A DNA stretch of 64,000 nucleotides from Bacteroidales bacterium (GCA_016281315.1 JAEEIJ010000056.1:182661-246660); one strand, 5' to 3'; positions 32,936 to 42,412 are shown, counted from the first letter of the stretch. Numbers and translations are program-made. The notes: a model not told the origin generated them from the sequence alone.

Positions 32936-34942
32936 ATGAGAAAAAACGTTCTGTTAGCCATCACGGCTATCTTCCTGTCAGTTTCGGCCTGGGCCACCCA
33001 CCGTGCTCCCCTTCAGCAGAGAGGATATGAACAGCTTCCGCTAGGGTCTATCAAGGCCGATGGTTGGCTGCTGGAACAGCTGAACCGGCAGGCTACCGGG
33101 CTCACCGGTCATCTGGACGAGGTCTATCCGCAGGTGATGGGACCGTCCAACGCCTGGCTGGGCGGTGACGGGGATGCCTGGGAGCGGGGCCCCTATTGGA
33201 TTGACGGCCTGCTGCCGCTGGCCTATATTCTGGATGACAAGGCGCTCAAGGCCAAAGCGCAGAAATGGCTGGATGCGATGCTGGACTCCCAGCAGGAGGA
33301 CGGTTACTTCGGCCCGGCCGAGGATCATCCCTTCGTCTATGGCTTGCAGCGGGGAAATTCCCACGACTGGTGGCCCAAGATGGTGGCCCTGAAGATCCTG
33401 CAGCAGTATTATATGGCTACGCAGGATAAACGCGTCGTGGACTGCCTCAGCCGCTATTTCCGCTATCAGTACAACCATCTCCCGGAGAAACCGCTGAACC
33501 ACTGGTCCTACTGGGGGAAGGAAAGGGGAGCCGATAACCTGGAAATGGTCTATTGGCTCTACGATATCACCGGGGAAAAATGGCTTCTGGAGCTGGGCGA
33601 ATTGATTCATTCCCAGACCAAGGACTGGAGCGCCCTGTTCCGCGAGGGAAGCATCTTTTACACGCAGGGAAGTACCCACACCGTGAATCTGGCGCAGGGA
33701 TTCAAGGCGCCCGTGATCTGGTGGCAATATTCGGGCAGCGATCAGGATCTGTTGGCTCCACGCCGGGCCAAGGACCTCCTCAAGCTCACGGCCGGGTTCC
33801 CCACAGGGCTCTGGGCCGGTGACGAGATGCTCCAGTTCGGAGATCCCACCCGCGGCTGCGAACTGTGCGAGGTGGTAGAGATGATGTTTTCCCTGGAAGA
33901 GATGCTGCGCCTGAGTGGAGAAGCCTTTTATGCCGATTGGTTAGAGCGGGTCGCCTTCAACGCCCTGCCCACGCAGGTCACCGACGATTGTGGTTTCAAA
34001 CAGTATTACCAGCAGGTGAATCAGATTTCCATTGTCCGGGAAACCAAGCCTTTTTCCACTCCGCACTACGATACGGATCACCTCTTCGGTACCCTTTCCG
34101 GTTATCCCTGCTGCCTGAGCAATATGCACCAAGGTTGGCCCAAGTTTGTGCAGAACCTGTGGTATGGAACGCAGGATGGAGGCTTGGCCGCACTGGTCTA
34201 TGGCCCGTCCGCTGTTACGGCCACCGTCGGCGGTACGAAAGTGCGCATCCTCGAAAGCACCGATTATCCTTTCCGCGAGACCGTCACCTTCAAGTTTGAA
34301 TTCCCCGGCAAGGGAAAGAAGGCACAATTCCCACTGGAATTCCGCATTCCGGAATGGAGCAAGGGCTGCAGCGTGAGTATCAACGGCGCGAAGCAGGCTT
34401 TCTCGGCCCAGGCGGGCGTCTGCCGCATCAACCGGACCTGGAAAGAGGGCGATGAAGTGAGCATTGCCTTCGAGGCCGATGTGGAAGTGGAATCCTGGTA
34501 CGGCGGCTCCTGGACCTTCGTCCGCGGCCCGCTCGTGTATGCGCTCAAAATGGAGGAGGAGTGGAGTTGGAAAGCCTTTGAAGGACCGGATCTTCACTAT
34601 GGGCCCGGGGCCTGGGAGGTCCGTTCATCCACCCCGTGGAACTATGCCATTATGCGGGATGAATTCAAGAAGGCAAATTGTTCACTGAAGCAGACGGAAA
34701 GCGTAGCCGCTTATCCCTGGAATCTGGAGAATGCGCCGCTCACCCTCACGGTGCCTGCCCGCGTCCTGCTGTCCTGGAAACAGCCTGAGGTAGTGGCCTA
34801 TTGGACTGAGGCCGGTTACGAAACCGGGGATGCCGTTAACATAGAACTCATCCCTTACGGCTGTACCACGCTGCGCGTTACGGAGTTTCCTACCCGAAAG
34901 ATTCCCTGGAACCTGAAATACCGTCAGGTGACGCAGTATTAG
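32936..34942 (+). CDS. Beta-L-arabinofuranosidase-like glycoside hydrolase (GH127, DUF1680)
   Basis: Exported enzyme that probably releases beta-L-arabinofuranose from plant glycans. It has 668 residues with a signal peptide (MRKNVLLAITAIFLSVSAWA). The (alpha/alpha)6 barrel contains YWIDGLLPLAYILDD and QGSTHTVNLAQGFK. The zinc-cysteine centre of GH127 is visible as ELC in RGCELCEVVEMMFSLEEM (Glu and Cys ligands) and the paired cysteines of LSGYPCCLSNMHQGWPKF, one of them the nucleophile. C-terminal beta domains follow. The GH36 gene lies 5 kb away, so this is not a classic PUL; no SusC/D pair was seen. Confidence 0.93.
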   Translation: MRKNVLLAITAIFLSVSAWATHRAPLQQRGYEQLPLGSIKADGWLLEQLNRQATGLTGHLDEVYPQVMGPSNAWLGGDGDAWERGPYWIDGLLPLAYILDDKALKAKAQKWLDAMLDSQQEDGYFGPAEDHPFVYGLQRGNSHDWWPKMVALKILQQYYMATQDKRVVDCLSRYFRYQYNHLPEKPLNHWSYWGKERGADNLEMVYWLYDITGEKWLLELGELIHSQTKDWSALFREGSIFYTQGSTHTVNLAQGFKAPVIWWQYSGSDQDLLAPRRAKDLLKLTAGFPTGLWAGDEMLQFGDPTRGCELCEVVEMMFSLEEMLRLSGEAFYADWLERVAFNALPTQVTDDCGFKQYYQQVNQISIVRETKPFSTPHYDTDHLFGTLSGYPCCLSNMHQGWPKFVQNLWYGTQDGGLAALVYGPSAVTATVGGTKVRILESTDYPFRETVTFKFEFPGKGKKAQFPLEFRIPEWSKGCSVSINGAKQAFSAQAGVCRINRTWKEGDEVSIAFEADVEVESWYGGSWTFVRGPLVYALKMEEEWSWKAFEGPDLHYGPGAWEVRSSTPWNYAIMRDEFKKANCSLKQTESVAAYPWNLENAPLTLTVPARVLLSWKQPEVVAYWTEAGYETGDAVNIELIPYGCTTLRVTEFPTRKIPWNLKYRQVTQY

Positions 34943-34945
34943 GGC

Positions 34946-36625
34946 TTATTCCATCAACTTCTTATACTTGAAGCGTTTGGGCGCGGCATCCGGGCCCAGG
35001 CGCAGCTTGCGGTTCTCCTCGTATTCCTGGTAGTTGCCCTCGAAGAAAACCACCTTCCCTTCGCCTTCATAGGCCAGGATGTGCGTGGCGATACGGTCCA
35101 GGAACCAGCGGTCGTGGGAGTTCACGACGGCGCAGCCGGCAAAGCCGTCCAGGCCTTCTTCCAGCGCCCGGATGGTATTCACGTCCACGTCGTTGGTGGG
35201 TTCGTCCAGCAGGAGCACGTTGCCCTCGTCTTTCAGCGTGAGGGCCAGATGCAGGCGGTTGCGTTCGCCGCCGGAGAGGACGCCGCATTTCTTTTCCTGA
35301 TCGGCCCCCGAGAAATTGAAGCGGGACACCCAGGCGCGGGCGTTCACGTCCCGACCGCCCATCCGCACCCATTCGGAATTCCCGGCGATGGTCTCGTAGA
35401 CGGTCTTTTCCGGGTCGATGGTGCGGTGCTGCTGGTCCACGTAGGAAATCTTCACGGTCTCGCCGATTTCAATGGTGCCGCTGTCCGGCTGTTCCAGACC
35501 CATAATGAGGCGGAAGAGGGTGGTCTTGCCGGCGCCGTTCGGGCCGATGACCCCCACAATGCCCGCCGGCGGCAGTTCGAAGCTCAGGTGCTCGAACAGC
35601 AGTTTGTCGCCATAGGCTTTGGAGACGTCGTTGAAGCGGATGACCTTGTTCCCGAGGTGCGGACCGTTGGGGATGTAGATTTCCAGGTTCGCCTCCTTCT
35701 GTTTGGCATCGGCCGATGCCAGCTTTTCATAGGCTCCCAGACGGGCCTTCTGCTTGGCCTGCCGGGCCCGGGGCGCCATCCGCACCCACTCCAGTTCCCG
35801 CTCCAGCGTCTTCCGGCGTTTGGATTCGGCCTTCTCTTCGGCCGCCAGACGCTTGGTCTTCTGCTCCAGCCAGGAGGAGTAATTGCCCTTCCAGGGAATG
35901 CCCTCTCCGCGGTCCAGTTCCAGGATCCAGCCGGCCACGTTGTCCAGGAAATAACGGTCGTGCGTGACGGCGATGACCGTGCCCTTATACTGCTGCAGGT
36001 GAGCTTCTAACCACTGGATGGATTCGGTGTCCAGGTGGTTGGTGGGCTCGTCCAGGAGCAGGACGTCCGGCTCCTGCAATAAGAGCCGGCACAGGGCCAC
36101 CCGACGGCGCTCCCCGCCGGAGAGTTCCTTGATCTTCTGCTCAGACGGCGGACATTGCAACGCATCCATCGCCCGTTCCAGCTTGGCATCAATCTCCCAG
36201 CCGTTCACGTGGTCGATCTTCTCGGTGAGTTCCCCCTGGCGCTCGATGAGGCGGTTCATCTCGTCGTCGTCCATCGGCTCCATAAACTTCAGGGAAATCT
36301 CGTTGTATTCCTGCAGGATGTCCATCACCTCCTGGACGCCCTCCTGCACCACCTCCAGCACGGTCTTCTCCGGGTCCATCTGCGGCTCCTGTTCCAGATA
36401 GCCCACGCTGTAGCCCGGCGCCCACACCACTTCGCCCTTGTAGGATTTCTCCACCCCGGCGATGATCTTGAGGAGGGTCGATTTACCCGCGCCGTTCAGG
36501 CCCAGGATGCCGATTTTGGCCCCGTAGAAGAAGCCCAGGTAGATATCCTTGAGGATGACTTTGTTGTTGTGAGGGAGCACCTTGCTCACCCCGTTCATCG
36601 AGAAGATAACTTTTTCGTCGGCCAT
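34946..36625 (-). CDS. ettA: Energy-dependent translational throttle protein EttA (ABC-F)
   Basis: Cytoplasmic ABC-F ATPase that binds the ribosomal E site and gates early elongation. It has 559 residues (E. coli EttA has 555). ABC1 has GLNGAGKSTLLKIIAGVE, signature LSGGERRRVALCRLLL and Walker B VLLLDEPTNHLDT. The linker between the ATPases has the arm LERELEWVRMAPRARQAKQK, and ABC2 has VIGPNGAGKTTLFRLIMG, LSGGERNRLHLALTL and LLDEPTNDVDVN. It is last in the eight-gene minus-strand run, 12 nt after msrA. It converges on GH127 with a 3 nt gap. Confidence 0.96.
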   Translation of the reverse strand: MADEKVIFSMNGVSKVLPHNNKVILKDIYLGFFYGAKIGILGLNGAGKSTLLKIIAGVEKSYKGEVVWAPGYSVGYLEQEPQMDPEKTVLEVVQEGVQEVMDILQEYNEISLKFMEPMDDDEMNRLIERQGELTEKIDHVNGWEIDAKLERAMDALQCPPSEQKIKELSGGERRRVALCRLLLQEPDVLLLDEPTNHLDTESIQWLEAHLQQYKGTVIAVTHDRYFLDNVAGWILELDRGEGIPWKGNYSSWLEQKTKRLAAEEKAESKRRKTLERELEWVRMAPRARQAKQKARLGAYEKLASADAKQKEANLEIYIPNGPHLGNKVIRFNDVSKAYGDKLLFEHLSFELPPAGIVGVIGPNGAGKTTLFRLIMGLEQPDSGTIEIGETVKISYVDQQHRTIDPEKTVYETIAGNSEWVRMGGRDVNARAWVSRFNFSGADQEKKCGVLSGGERNRLHLALTLKDEGNVLLLDEPTNDVDVNTIRALEEGLDGFAGCAVVNSHDRWFLDRIATHILAYEGEGKVVFFEGNYQEYEENRKLRLGPDAAPKRFKYKKLME

Positions 36626-36637
36626 ATCGGTTTCGTT

Positions 36638-37546
36638 TTAGAGGGACAAAGCCGCCAGAAGTTCCAGCCAGGCGGCGTCCACGTGGTCAAAAGTGGCGTA
36701 TTCGTCGCTGTCGATATCCAGGACGGCGGTAACGTTACCATCCTTGTCGAATACAGGGATTACTATCTCGGATTTGGAGGCGCTGCTACAGGCGATGTGT
36801 CCGGGAAACTCCTCCACATTGGGAACGATGACCGTCTTTTTCCCGGCCCAGGCCGTCCCGCAGACGCCTTTTCCATAGCCGATGCGGAAACAGGCTGGCG
36901 TGCCCTGGAAAGGGCCCAGGACCAGTTCCTTTCCGCAGACCCGGTAAAAGCCCGTCCAGAAGAAATGCATCTTCCCGGCGATGAGGGCCGTGAGATTGGC
37001 CATCCTGGCCAGCGGGTCTTTTTCATCCCCCAGAAAGAGTCTGGCGTCCTGGTACAGGCGAAGATAGGTGAAGGTCTTCAGCGGGAGGTGGCAGTATCCG
37101 TCCGGATGCTTGTCCAGATAGTCCTGATGGTACGCTTCGGCCGGATAGAAGTTTCTCAGCGGCTCGAGTTCCGTCACCAGCGGGACGCCCAGGCGCGCGG
37201 ACACTTCGGCAAAGACCGCTTCCAGCACAGGTCGGTCCTCCGCTGCCGTATAATAGATTCCGCTGCGGTAGCGGGTCCCTTCGTCGTGCCCCTGCCGGTT
37301 CAGCGTAAGGGGGTCGGTGACCGTAAAAAAGAGCCGGGTGAGGAAAGAAAGGTCCACCCGGGCGGGGTTGTACCGCACCCGCACGGTCTCCGCATAGCCC
37401 GTGGTATCCGTATATACCTGCTCATAGCCAGGTTCCGGCGTATTCCCATTAGCATAGCCGGGCGTGGCTTCCACCACCCCGTCCACTCCCTTGAAGAAGT
37501 GCTCTACGCCCCAGAAGCAGCCTCCGGCGAAATAAATCTCTTTCAT
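36638..37546 (-). CDS. msrA: MsrA fused to free-methionine-(R)-sulfoxide reductase (GAF domain)
   Basis: Bifunctional methionine sulfoxide repair enzyme of 302 residues. The N-terminal MsrA (about 1-155) has the catalytic cysteine in FAGGCFWGVEHFF, YANGNTPEPGYEQV, DPLTLNRQGHDEGTRYRSGI and YHQDYLDKHPDGYC. The C-terminal GAF domain (about 160-300) is of the fRMsr type: FFWTGFYRV, LVLGPFQGTPACFRIGYGKG, VCGTAW, VEEFPGHIACSSASKSEIVI, with three cysteines in the family positions. The fusion would reduce S-oxides and free R-oxides. It lies 3 nt after the serine hydrolase gene. Confidence 0.95.
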   Translation of the reverse strand: MKEIYFAGGCFWGVEHFFKGVDGVVEATPGYANGNTPEPGYEQVYTDTTGYAETVRVRYNPARVDLSFLTRLFFTVTDPLTLNRQGHDEGTRYRSGIYYTAAEDRPVLEAVFAEVSARLGVPLVTELEPLRNFYPAEAYHQDYLDKHPDGYCHLPLKTFTYLRLYQDARLFLGDEKDPLARMANLTALIAGKMHFFWTGFYRVCGKELVLGPFQGTPACFRIGYGKGVCGTAWAGKKTVIVPNVEEFPGHIACSSASKSEIVIPVFDKDGNVTAVLDIDSDEYATFDHVDAAWLELLAALSL

Positions 37547-37549
37547 ATC

Positions 37550-38806
37550 TTATTCCCTGAACAAATCCCTTTCCGGCAGGTCCGCCGAGAAGCGGCCCCG
37601 CAGATTCTTGAACAGCGCCGCCACGTTTTTCGTGAAGCGGGAGCCCCGCCAGGCCGAGGTGTTGCACAGCAGAATCCAGCATTCCCCGTCCGGATAGACT
37701 TTTATCAGTGCCGTGGAGCCAGAGAAGGAACCTGTGCGGGTGAGTTCCCCGTCGGGTTTGCAGTCTATCCAGCCCAGGCCGAAGGAATCGGGGTCGAAGT
37801 AGGCGGTCATCTGGCCGATGGATTCCTCGTTCAGGATGTCCTCGATGACCCCGAAGCCGTCGATGGCGCCCACAAAGCGCGCGAGTTCGGGGGCGGAGCC
37901 CACCCAGGCGCCGGCGCCCATCAGCCCCGAAATATGATTTCCCCCGTAGCATTTTTCCACGGCGGCGTAGCGGCCGTCGAAGGAAGGGACCGCTTCGGCA
38001 TCGGCCTGCATATAATAGCGGCTCTCGCCGGGAAGCCGGTCCTTAAGATAATCCCCGCCGATGGCGAAATGCCGGCACCCGACGGGCTCGAAGACCTCTT
38101 TCTGCATAAACTCCTCATAGGGGAGGCCGGAAACTTTTTCGATGATGAGGCTTAACAGCAGATACCCGAAATTGGAATACTCCTGCCAGGTTCCGGGTTC
38201 GAAATACAGCCGCTTTCCCAGCTCTTTTTTCACCAGATAATCGGCCGACGGCGGCTCCGAGAGCCCCCATTTGCGCATAAATTCCAGCGTGCGGAACATC
38301 ACGTCGCCGCCACGGGCGGTGAAGCCGGCCTGGTGGCGCAGCAGATGCTCCACCGTGATGCCGAAACAGGCTTCGTCCTTGATGAAGGGGTCATATTCTT
38401 TCAATACGCCCAGCGGCCCGAAGACGGGCGTTTCCAAAAACACCTTGCCCTCTTCCTGCAGGCGCATAATGCCCGCGGCCGTGAGCAGTTTGGAGATGGA
38501 GGCGAGGCGAAGACGCACGTCGGGGGTCATCGGCGTCTTTTCATCGGAGAGGCCATAGCCCCGCGCATACAGCAGGGAATCGTGCCGGGAAATGGCGAGC
38601 GAGGCGCCCTGGATGCCCCAGAAATTGAGGAAACTGTCTATGGCGTGATCCATTCCCGGAAGCTGCGACAGTTCGTTCGGGAGCGTTCCCTGAAGATCGG
38701 CCTTCAGGGGCGGGAGGGGAATGGCAGGCGAAGGTTTCCCGCGCAGGAGTGTCGCGGAAACCGCCACCAGAAGCAGCAGAATCAGGACTGGCAGGAGCCG
38801 CTTCAC
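37550..38806 (-). CDS. Serine hydrolase of the beta-lactamase/penicillin-binding protein family
   Basis: Membrane-anchored or secreted class C-type hydrolase; substrate unknown, and a resistance role should not be assumed. The start is a GTG at 38806 overlapping the upstream TGA (GTGA), giving 418 residues; the longer ORF is not supported. The N-terminal helix is LLPVLILLLLVAVSATLL. The catalytic SxxK is in RLASISKLLTAAGIM, the YxN motif is EYSNFGYLLLSLI, with HLLRHQAGF and FGLGWIDC. It is embedded in the eight-gene run. Confidence 0.9.
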   Translation of the reverse strand: MKRLLPVLILLLLVAVSATLLRGKPSPAIPLPPLKADLQGTLPNELSQLPGMDHAIDSFLNFWGIQGASLAISRHDSLLYARGYGLSDEKTPMTPDVRLRLASISKLLTAAGIMRLQEEGKVFLETPVFGPLGVLKEYDPFIKDEACFGITVEHLLRHQAGFTARGGDVMFRTLEFMRKWGLSEPPSADYLVKKELGKRLYFEPGTWQEYSNFGYLLLSLIIEKVSGLPYEEFMQKEVFEPVGCRHFAIGGDYLKDRLPGESRYYMQADAEAVPSFDGRYAAVEKCYGGNHISGLMGAGAWVGSAPELARFVGAIDGFGVIEDILNEESIGQMTAYFDPDSFGLGWIDCKPDGELTRTGSFSGSTALIKVYPDGECWILLCNTSAWRGSRFTKNVAALFKNLRGRFSADLPERDLFRE

Positions 38807-39414
38807 AGCTTGATGAGGCCCGCCTTCCGACCGAAGTCGATGATCAGATCGGCCGTTCCTTCGATGCCCAGCACCGAGCTGTCCACGCACAGGTGGTAGC
38901 CCGCCGCCTGGCCCCAGGAGCCGAACGTATAGTAGTTGTAATAGGTCTCGCGGGTGCGGTCCTTGCGGCGCATCAGTTTTTCGGCCTCTTCCTCGGAGAG
39001 GCCTTCACTTTTCATCAGCTGTTTGATGCGGAATTCCTCGGGGGCGTCGATGAACACGTTCAGGCATTTCCGCTCGCGCAGGATGTAGTCCGCGCAGCGG
39101 CCGATGATGAGCGCGTCGCCTTTGTCGGCAATTTTCCGGATCACTTCGCTCTGGATGCCGAAGAGCACGTTGTCGTTCACATAGCCGTTGTCGAAGTAGC
39201 CCAGCCGCCCGGAAGCGAAGAAGCTGGAGACGGAGAAGAGGCTGTGCTTTTCCTCTTTGTCGGCGAAGAGGTTCTTTGAGTAGCCGCTTTCTTCGGCCAC
39301 CTTGCTGATGAGCTCGTTGTCGTAGAAGGGGATGCCCAGTTTCTGGGCGATGGCGTGGCCGATGTGGCCGCCGCCGCTGCCGAATGACCGGCCGATGGTG
39401 ATGAGTGTGTGCAT
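38803..39414 (-). CDS. Cytidylate kinase-like protein
   Basis: P-loop kinase of the cytidylate kinase-like group found in many Bacteroidales; it differs from canonical Cmk and its substrate is unproven. From the ATG at 39414 (MHTLITIGRSFGSGGGHIGH) it has 203 residues. The modified P-loop is GRSFGSGGGHIG. PFYDNELISKVAEESGYSKN, DALIIGRCADYILRERKCLN and EEAEKLMRRKDRTRETYYNY (a LID-like arginine cluster) follow. It starts 1 nt after the MATE gene stop and overlaps the hydrolase gene by 4 nt. Confidence 0.88.
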   Translation of the reverse strand: MHTLITIGRSFGSGGGHIGHAIAQKLGIPFYDNELISKVAEESGYSKNLFADKEEKHSLFSVSSFFASGRLGYFDNGYVNDNVLFGIQSEVIRKIADKGDALIIGRCADYILRERKCLNVFIDAPEEFRIKQLMKSEGLSEEEAEKLMRRKDRTRETYYNYYTFGSWGQAAGYHLCVDSSVLGIEGTADLIIDFGRKAGLIKL

Positions 39415-39415
39415 A

Positions 39416-40813
39416 CTAAATCTGACTGCCAAGGATTGCGGGATCGTCTCCGTCCTTAAGCCGGCCCAGTTTCACCAGCAGGCGCCAGGCCAGGATGCCG
39501 GTGATGATGGCGGACAGGGTGTCGGAGATGGGGAAGCTGTACCAGACGCCGTCTTCCGAGCCCAGCAGGGGCGGAAGGATGTAGATACAGGGAAGGAGGA
39601 ACAACAGTTGCCGGGAAAGGGACAGGAAGATGGACTTCTTGACCATCCCCAGGCACTGGAAGAGGTTGGTGGTGACCATCTGGAAGCCCACGATGGCCAG
39701 GGCGGGGTTCATTTTCTGCAGGCCCCGGGCGGCTTTCTCCAGCAGCACCGGGTCATTGGTAAAGATGGCCGCGGCGGGCCGGGCCAGGAATTCCGAAACG
39801 AGGAAGCCGACGGTGGTGATGAGCGAAGCCCATAGGGCCGTCTTGATGTAGGCTTCTTTCACACGACCATATTGCCTGGCTCCGAAGTTGTAGCCTGCAA
39901 TGGGTTGCATGCCCTGGTTGAAACCGAACACCACCATGACGAACAGGAACGTGAGGCGGTTCACGATGCCATAGGCGCCGATGGCAAGGTCTCCGCCCCA
40001 GCGCACCAGCTGTTGGTTGATGAACAGGACCACGATGCAGCTGGCGAGATTCATCAGGAAGGGGCCCATGCCAATCGCCAGTGAGTCCTTCGCAATGCGC
40101 CAGTCCACGCGGTATTCACGGATTTTCCTGGGCAGGCGGAGCAGGCGCTCGGGCTTCAAAAAATACCACAGGGTGTATCCCAGGGCCATGCACTGGCACA
40201 GGATGGTGGCGATGGCCGCTCCCTGGATGCCCAGGCCCATCCAGAAGATGAAAACCGGATCCAGAATGGCGTTGGAAATGACCGTAAACAGGGTGAGCCC
40301 CATCGCCAGCCGGGGATTCCCGGAACTGCGGACAACATTGTTGAGGCCGAAATACAGGTGCGTGAAGATGTTGCCCAGGGCGATCACCGTCATATAGGCG
40401 CTTGCATAGGGCAGCGTAGCGTCCGAGGCGCCGAAAAAGCGCAGGATGGGCGCCATCCACAGCAGGGTGACCAGGGTAAAGAGGATGCCGGTGATGATGT
40501 TCAGCGTCACCTCGTTCGAGAGGACTTTCCCCGCCACCTTGTAGTTCTTCTGTCCCAGCAGGACGGAGATCATCGTCGAGGCGCCCACGCCCACCAGGGT
40601 GCCGAAGGCCGTGGAGATGTTCATCAGGGGGAAAGTAACCGCCAGACCGGCGATGGAGAGCGATCCGGCACCGGGAATGTGGCCGATGTAGATGCTGTCC
40701 ACCATATTGTACAGCGACGACGCCGTCATCGCGATGATGCCGGGAACGGCATATTGCCTCAGCAGCGTGCCGACGGGCTTGACGCCCAGCTCAGTGGGGG
40801 CGGCGGCGTCCAT
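39416..40813 (-). CDS. MATE-family efflux transporter
   Basis: Inner-membrane multidrug or toxic-compound exporter, usually Na+ or H+ coupled. It has 465 residues and about 12 helices. Family stretches are MTASSLYNMVDSIYIGHIPG, SIAGLAVTFPLMNISTAFGT, VGVGASTMISVLLGQKNYKV and GFNQGMQPIAGYNFGARQYG. The start overlaps the upstream FKBP stop by one base (TAATG). The closest type is the DinF/NorM-like group of Bacteroidales; substrates cannot be read from sequence. Confidence 0.93.
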   Translation of the reverse strand: MDAAAPTELGVKPVGTLLRQYAVPGIIAMTASSLYNMVDSIYIGHIPGAGSLSIAGLAVTFPLMNISTAFGTLVGVGASTMISVLLGQKNYKVAGKVLSNEVTLNIITGILFTLVTLLWMAPILRFFGASDATLPYASAYMTVIALGNIFTHLYFGLNNVVRSSGNPRLAMGLTLFTVISNAILDPVFIFWMGLGIQGAAIATILCQCMALGYTLWYFLKPERLLRLPRKIREYRVDWRIAKDSLAIGMGPFLMNLASCIVVLFINQQLVRWGGDLAIGAYGIVNRLTFLFVMVVFGFNQGMQPIAGYNFGARQYGRVKEAYIKTALWASLITTVGFLVSEFLARPAAAIFTNDPVLLEKAARGLQKMNPALAIVGFQMVTTNLFQCLGMVKKSIFLSLSRQLLFLLPCIYILPPLLGSEDGVWYSFPISDTLSAIITGILAWRLLVKLGRLKDGDDPAILGSQI

Positions 40814-41868
40814 TACTCGGCCTCTTCGTCCTGGAGAATCTCCAGCTCAAAGATGAGGGGCTCGTAGGGCGGAATGACGAAGCCGTTGCTGTTGCTGCTG
40901 CCGGAAGCGCCGTATCCGTGTGCGGAAGAGAAGACCACCGTGGCTTTCTGGCCTTTCCAGTGCATCAGGGAGAGGGCTCCCTTGAAGCCGCTGATGAGGG
41001 AAGAACTGTCGCCCATCGTGATGTCGCTGTAGGAGGAAGAGAAGGTGACGGACTGTGGCTCATAGGTCTTTCCGTCCACATCGATGCGGGCGTCCACGGC
41101 TGTCTTCCGGATGGTGGTGTCGAAGACTGTTCCATTCAGCATTTTGCCGGTGTAATTGATCTTGACCGAAGCGTCGTCCGAGAGCTTGTTTTCTTCGTCG
41201 AAGGCCGAAATGTCGCTGATGAAATAGAAACTGTTGTCCGGCTCCGCATCCTCGATGTAGGATACGCTTTCCGTGCCGGGATAATTGACGGAGACGTACG
41301 TCATTACGCGGACAACCCCGTCGGCCTCTGCATCCGCGCTCTGGCCCACCAGCGTAACGTCATAGATGAGGTGGGTGCTGCTGGTGCAGGCGTTGATGTA
41401 TTCCGCCTGCGTGGAGTAGCGGCTGCTGGTGAGCATCCAGGAGGGGATAACGGCCACGCGGTGGCCACCCACGCGCATATCGCGCAGCAGAATGTCCATT
41501 CCGGCATAACTGTATCCTTCGGAGAGATACTGGTACTGCGGCCCGTAGTAATTACTCACGCCGTATTTGCCGATCTGCCGGGCCATCGCTTCTTCCGTGG
41601 TGGAGGATACCGTCCCTTCCAGGGTGCGGATGGTGCCGCGGATGATAACGTAAGGAAGCTCCTCGTTGCGGAGGGCGCCGTCTCCGGGTTCGTCTGTCAG
41701 GATATAAAGCCCGTCCTCGGTGGGCTGGACGCCGGGATGGTATTTGTCCATCCACTTGGAAAGGCGCTCCTGAGCGTCTTTTCCGGTGGATTCGCCGGGC
41801 GTTTTTGCGCAGGAAAGGGCTACCAGGCACAGGATGGTAAGGGGAAGAAGGATGATGCTTTTATTCAT
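40813..41868 (-). CDS. FKBP-type peptidyl-prolyl isomerase lipoprotein, long form
   Basis: Envelope folding factor. The ATG at 41868 (MNKSIILLPLTILCLVALSC) has a clear lipobox cysteine (ALSC). It has 351 residues. The N-terminal half is a degenerate FKBP-like domain (LPYVIIRGTIRTLEGTVSST.. VIPSWML). The C-terminal FKBP domain reads SVKINYTGKMLNGTVFDTTI, LISGFKGALSLMHWKGQKAT, VVFSSAHGYGASGSS and VIPPYEPLIFELEIL, with the active-site region largely conserved. It follows another FKBP-like lipoprotein gene with an 8 nt overlap. Confidence 0.9.
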   Translation of the reverse strand: MNKSIILLPLTILCLVALSCAKTPGESTGKDAQERLSKWMDKYHPGVQPTEDGLYILTDEPGDGALRNEELPYVIIRGTIRTLEGTVSSTTEEAMARQIGKYGVSNYYGPQYQYLSEGYSYAGMDILLRDMRVGGHRVAVIPSWMLTSSRYSTQAEYINACTSSTHLIYDVTLVGQSADAEADGVVRVMTYVSVNYPGTESVSYIEDAEPDNSFYFISDISAFDEENKLSDDASVKINYTGKMLNGTVFDTTIRKTAVDARIDVDGKTYEPQSVTFSSSYSDITMGDSSSLISGFKGALSLMHWKGQKATVVFSSAHGYGASGSSNSNGFVIPPYEPLIFELEILQDEEAE

Positions 41869-42412
41869 TGGGGTCGATTGCTTCGATTTGTACATAATAG
41901 GCCAGGGCCGACAGTGCAGGAATCGTGCCTCGCTCGCTGTTGCCGTAGCCAAATTCACCGGTAAAGAGGATATAGGCTTCTTCGCCGGCCTGCATTCCCA
42001 CCAGGCCGCTGGCCAGGCCCGGGACCAGGCTGTCGTCCACGGTAACGGTGACGGGCTGGAAGATGCTTTCGTCGGAGAGCGTCCATTTCGCCTGGGTGGC
42101 GAGGTCCTTGATGTTGGTGGAAACGAGGTTGGTGCTGGACAGGGTGGCCGATGTGAGCGTGAAACAGCCGTAGTTGAGCCGCACGCGGTGGCCCCGCTCC
42201 AGGGCGGGGGAGGACTCCTCCGGGATGTCGTTCAGGGTGAGACGGTAGGCCCCGTCCTGACGCACCAGAACGGCGTCGGGCGATTCCTTCTGACGAGCCG
42301 CCACAAAGTTCTCGATGTAGGTGGTCTGCTTGTCATAGGTGGTCTTCAGCGACTGCTTGCCGCAGGCCGAAAGCGCCACGAGGGCCAGTGCTATGAGGAT
42401 TCGTTTGGTCAT
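41861..42412 (-). CDS. FKBP-like lipoprotein, short form
   Basis: The 183-residue protein has a lipoprotein signal (MTKRILIALALVALSACGKQ). The C-terminal FKBP-like domain is VRLNYGCFTLTSATLSSTNL, DDSLVPGLASGLVGMQAGEE, AYILFTGEFGYGNSERGTIP and LSALAYYVQIEAID. The catalytic aromatic set is only partly kept, so isomerase activity is uncertain. GldI-like FKBP proteins of the phylum have similar layout. It overlaps nrnA by ATGA and the long FKBP gene by 8 nt. Confidence 0.85.
   Translation of the reverse strand: MTKRILIALALVALSACGKQSLKTTYDKQTTYIENFVAARQKESPDAVLVRQDGAYRLTLNDIPEESSPALERGHRVRLNYGCFTLTSATLSSTNLVSTNIKDLATQAKWTLSDESIFQPVTVTVDDSLVPGLASGLVGMQAGEEAYILFTGEFGYGNSERGTIPALSALAYYVQIEAIDPNE

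Noticed and set aside
32936-34942. Polysaccharide utilisation locus around GH127 and GH36
   Set aside because: No SusC/SusD pair, no hybrid regulator; the two enzymes are 5 kb apart on opposite strands, separated by core genes.
36155-38155. 666-residue plus-strand ORF
   Set aside because: Antisense to ettA, msrA and the serine hydrolase gene, all with clear motifs; a codon-bias artefact of GC-rich DNA.
37550-38806. Beta-lactam resistance gene
   Set aside because: The SxxK/YxN fold is shared by many esterases and peptidases; nothing points to beta-lactamase activity.
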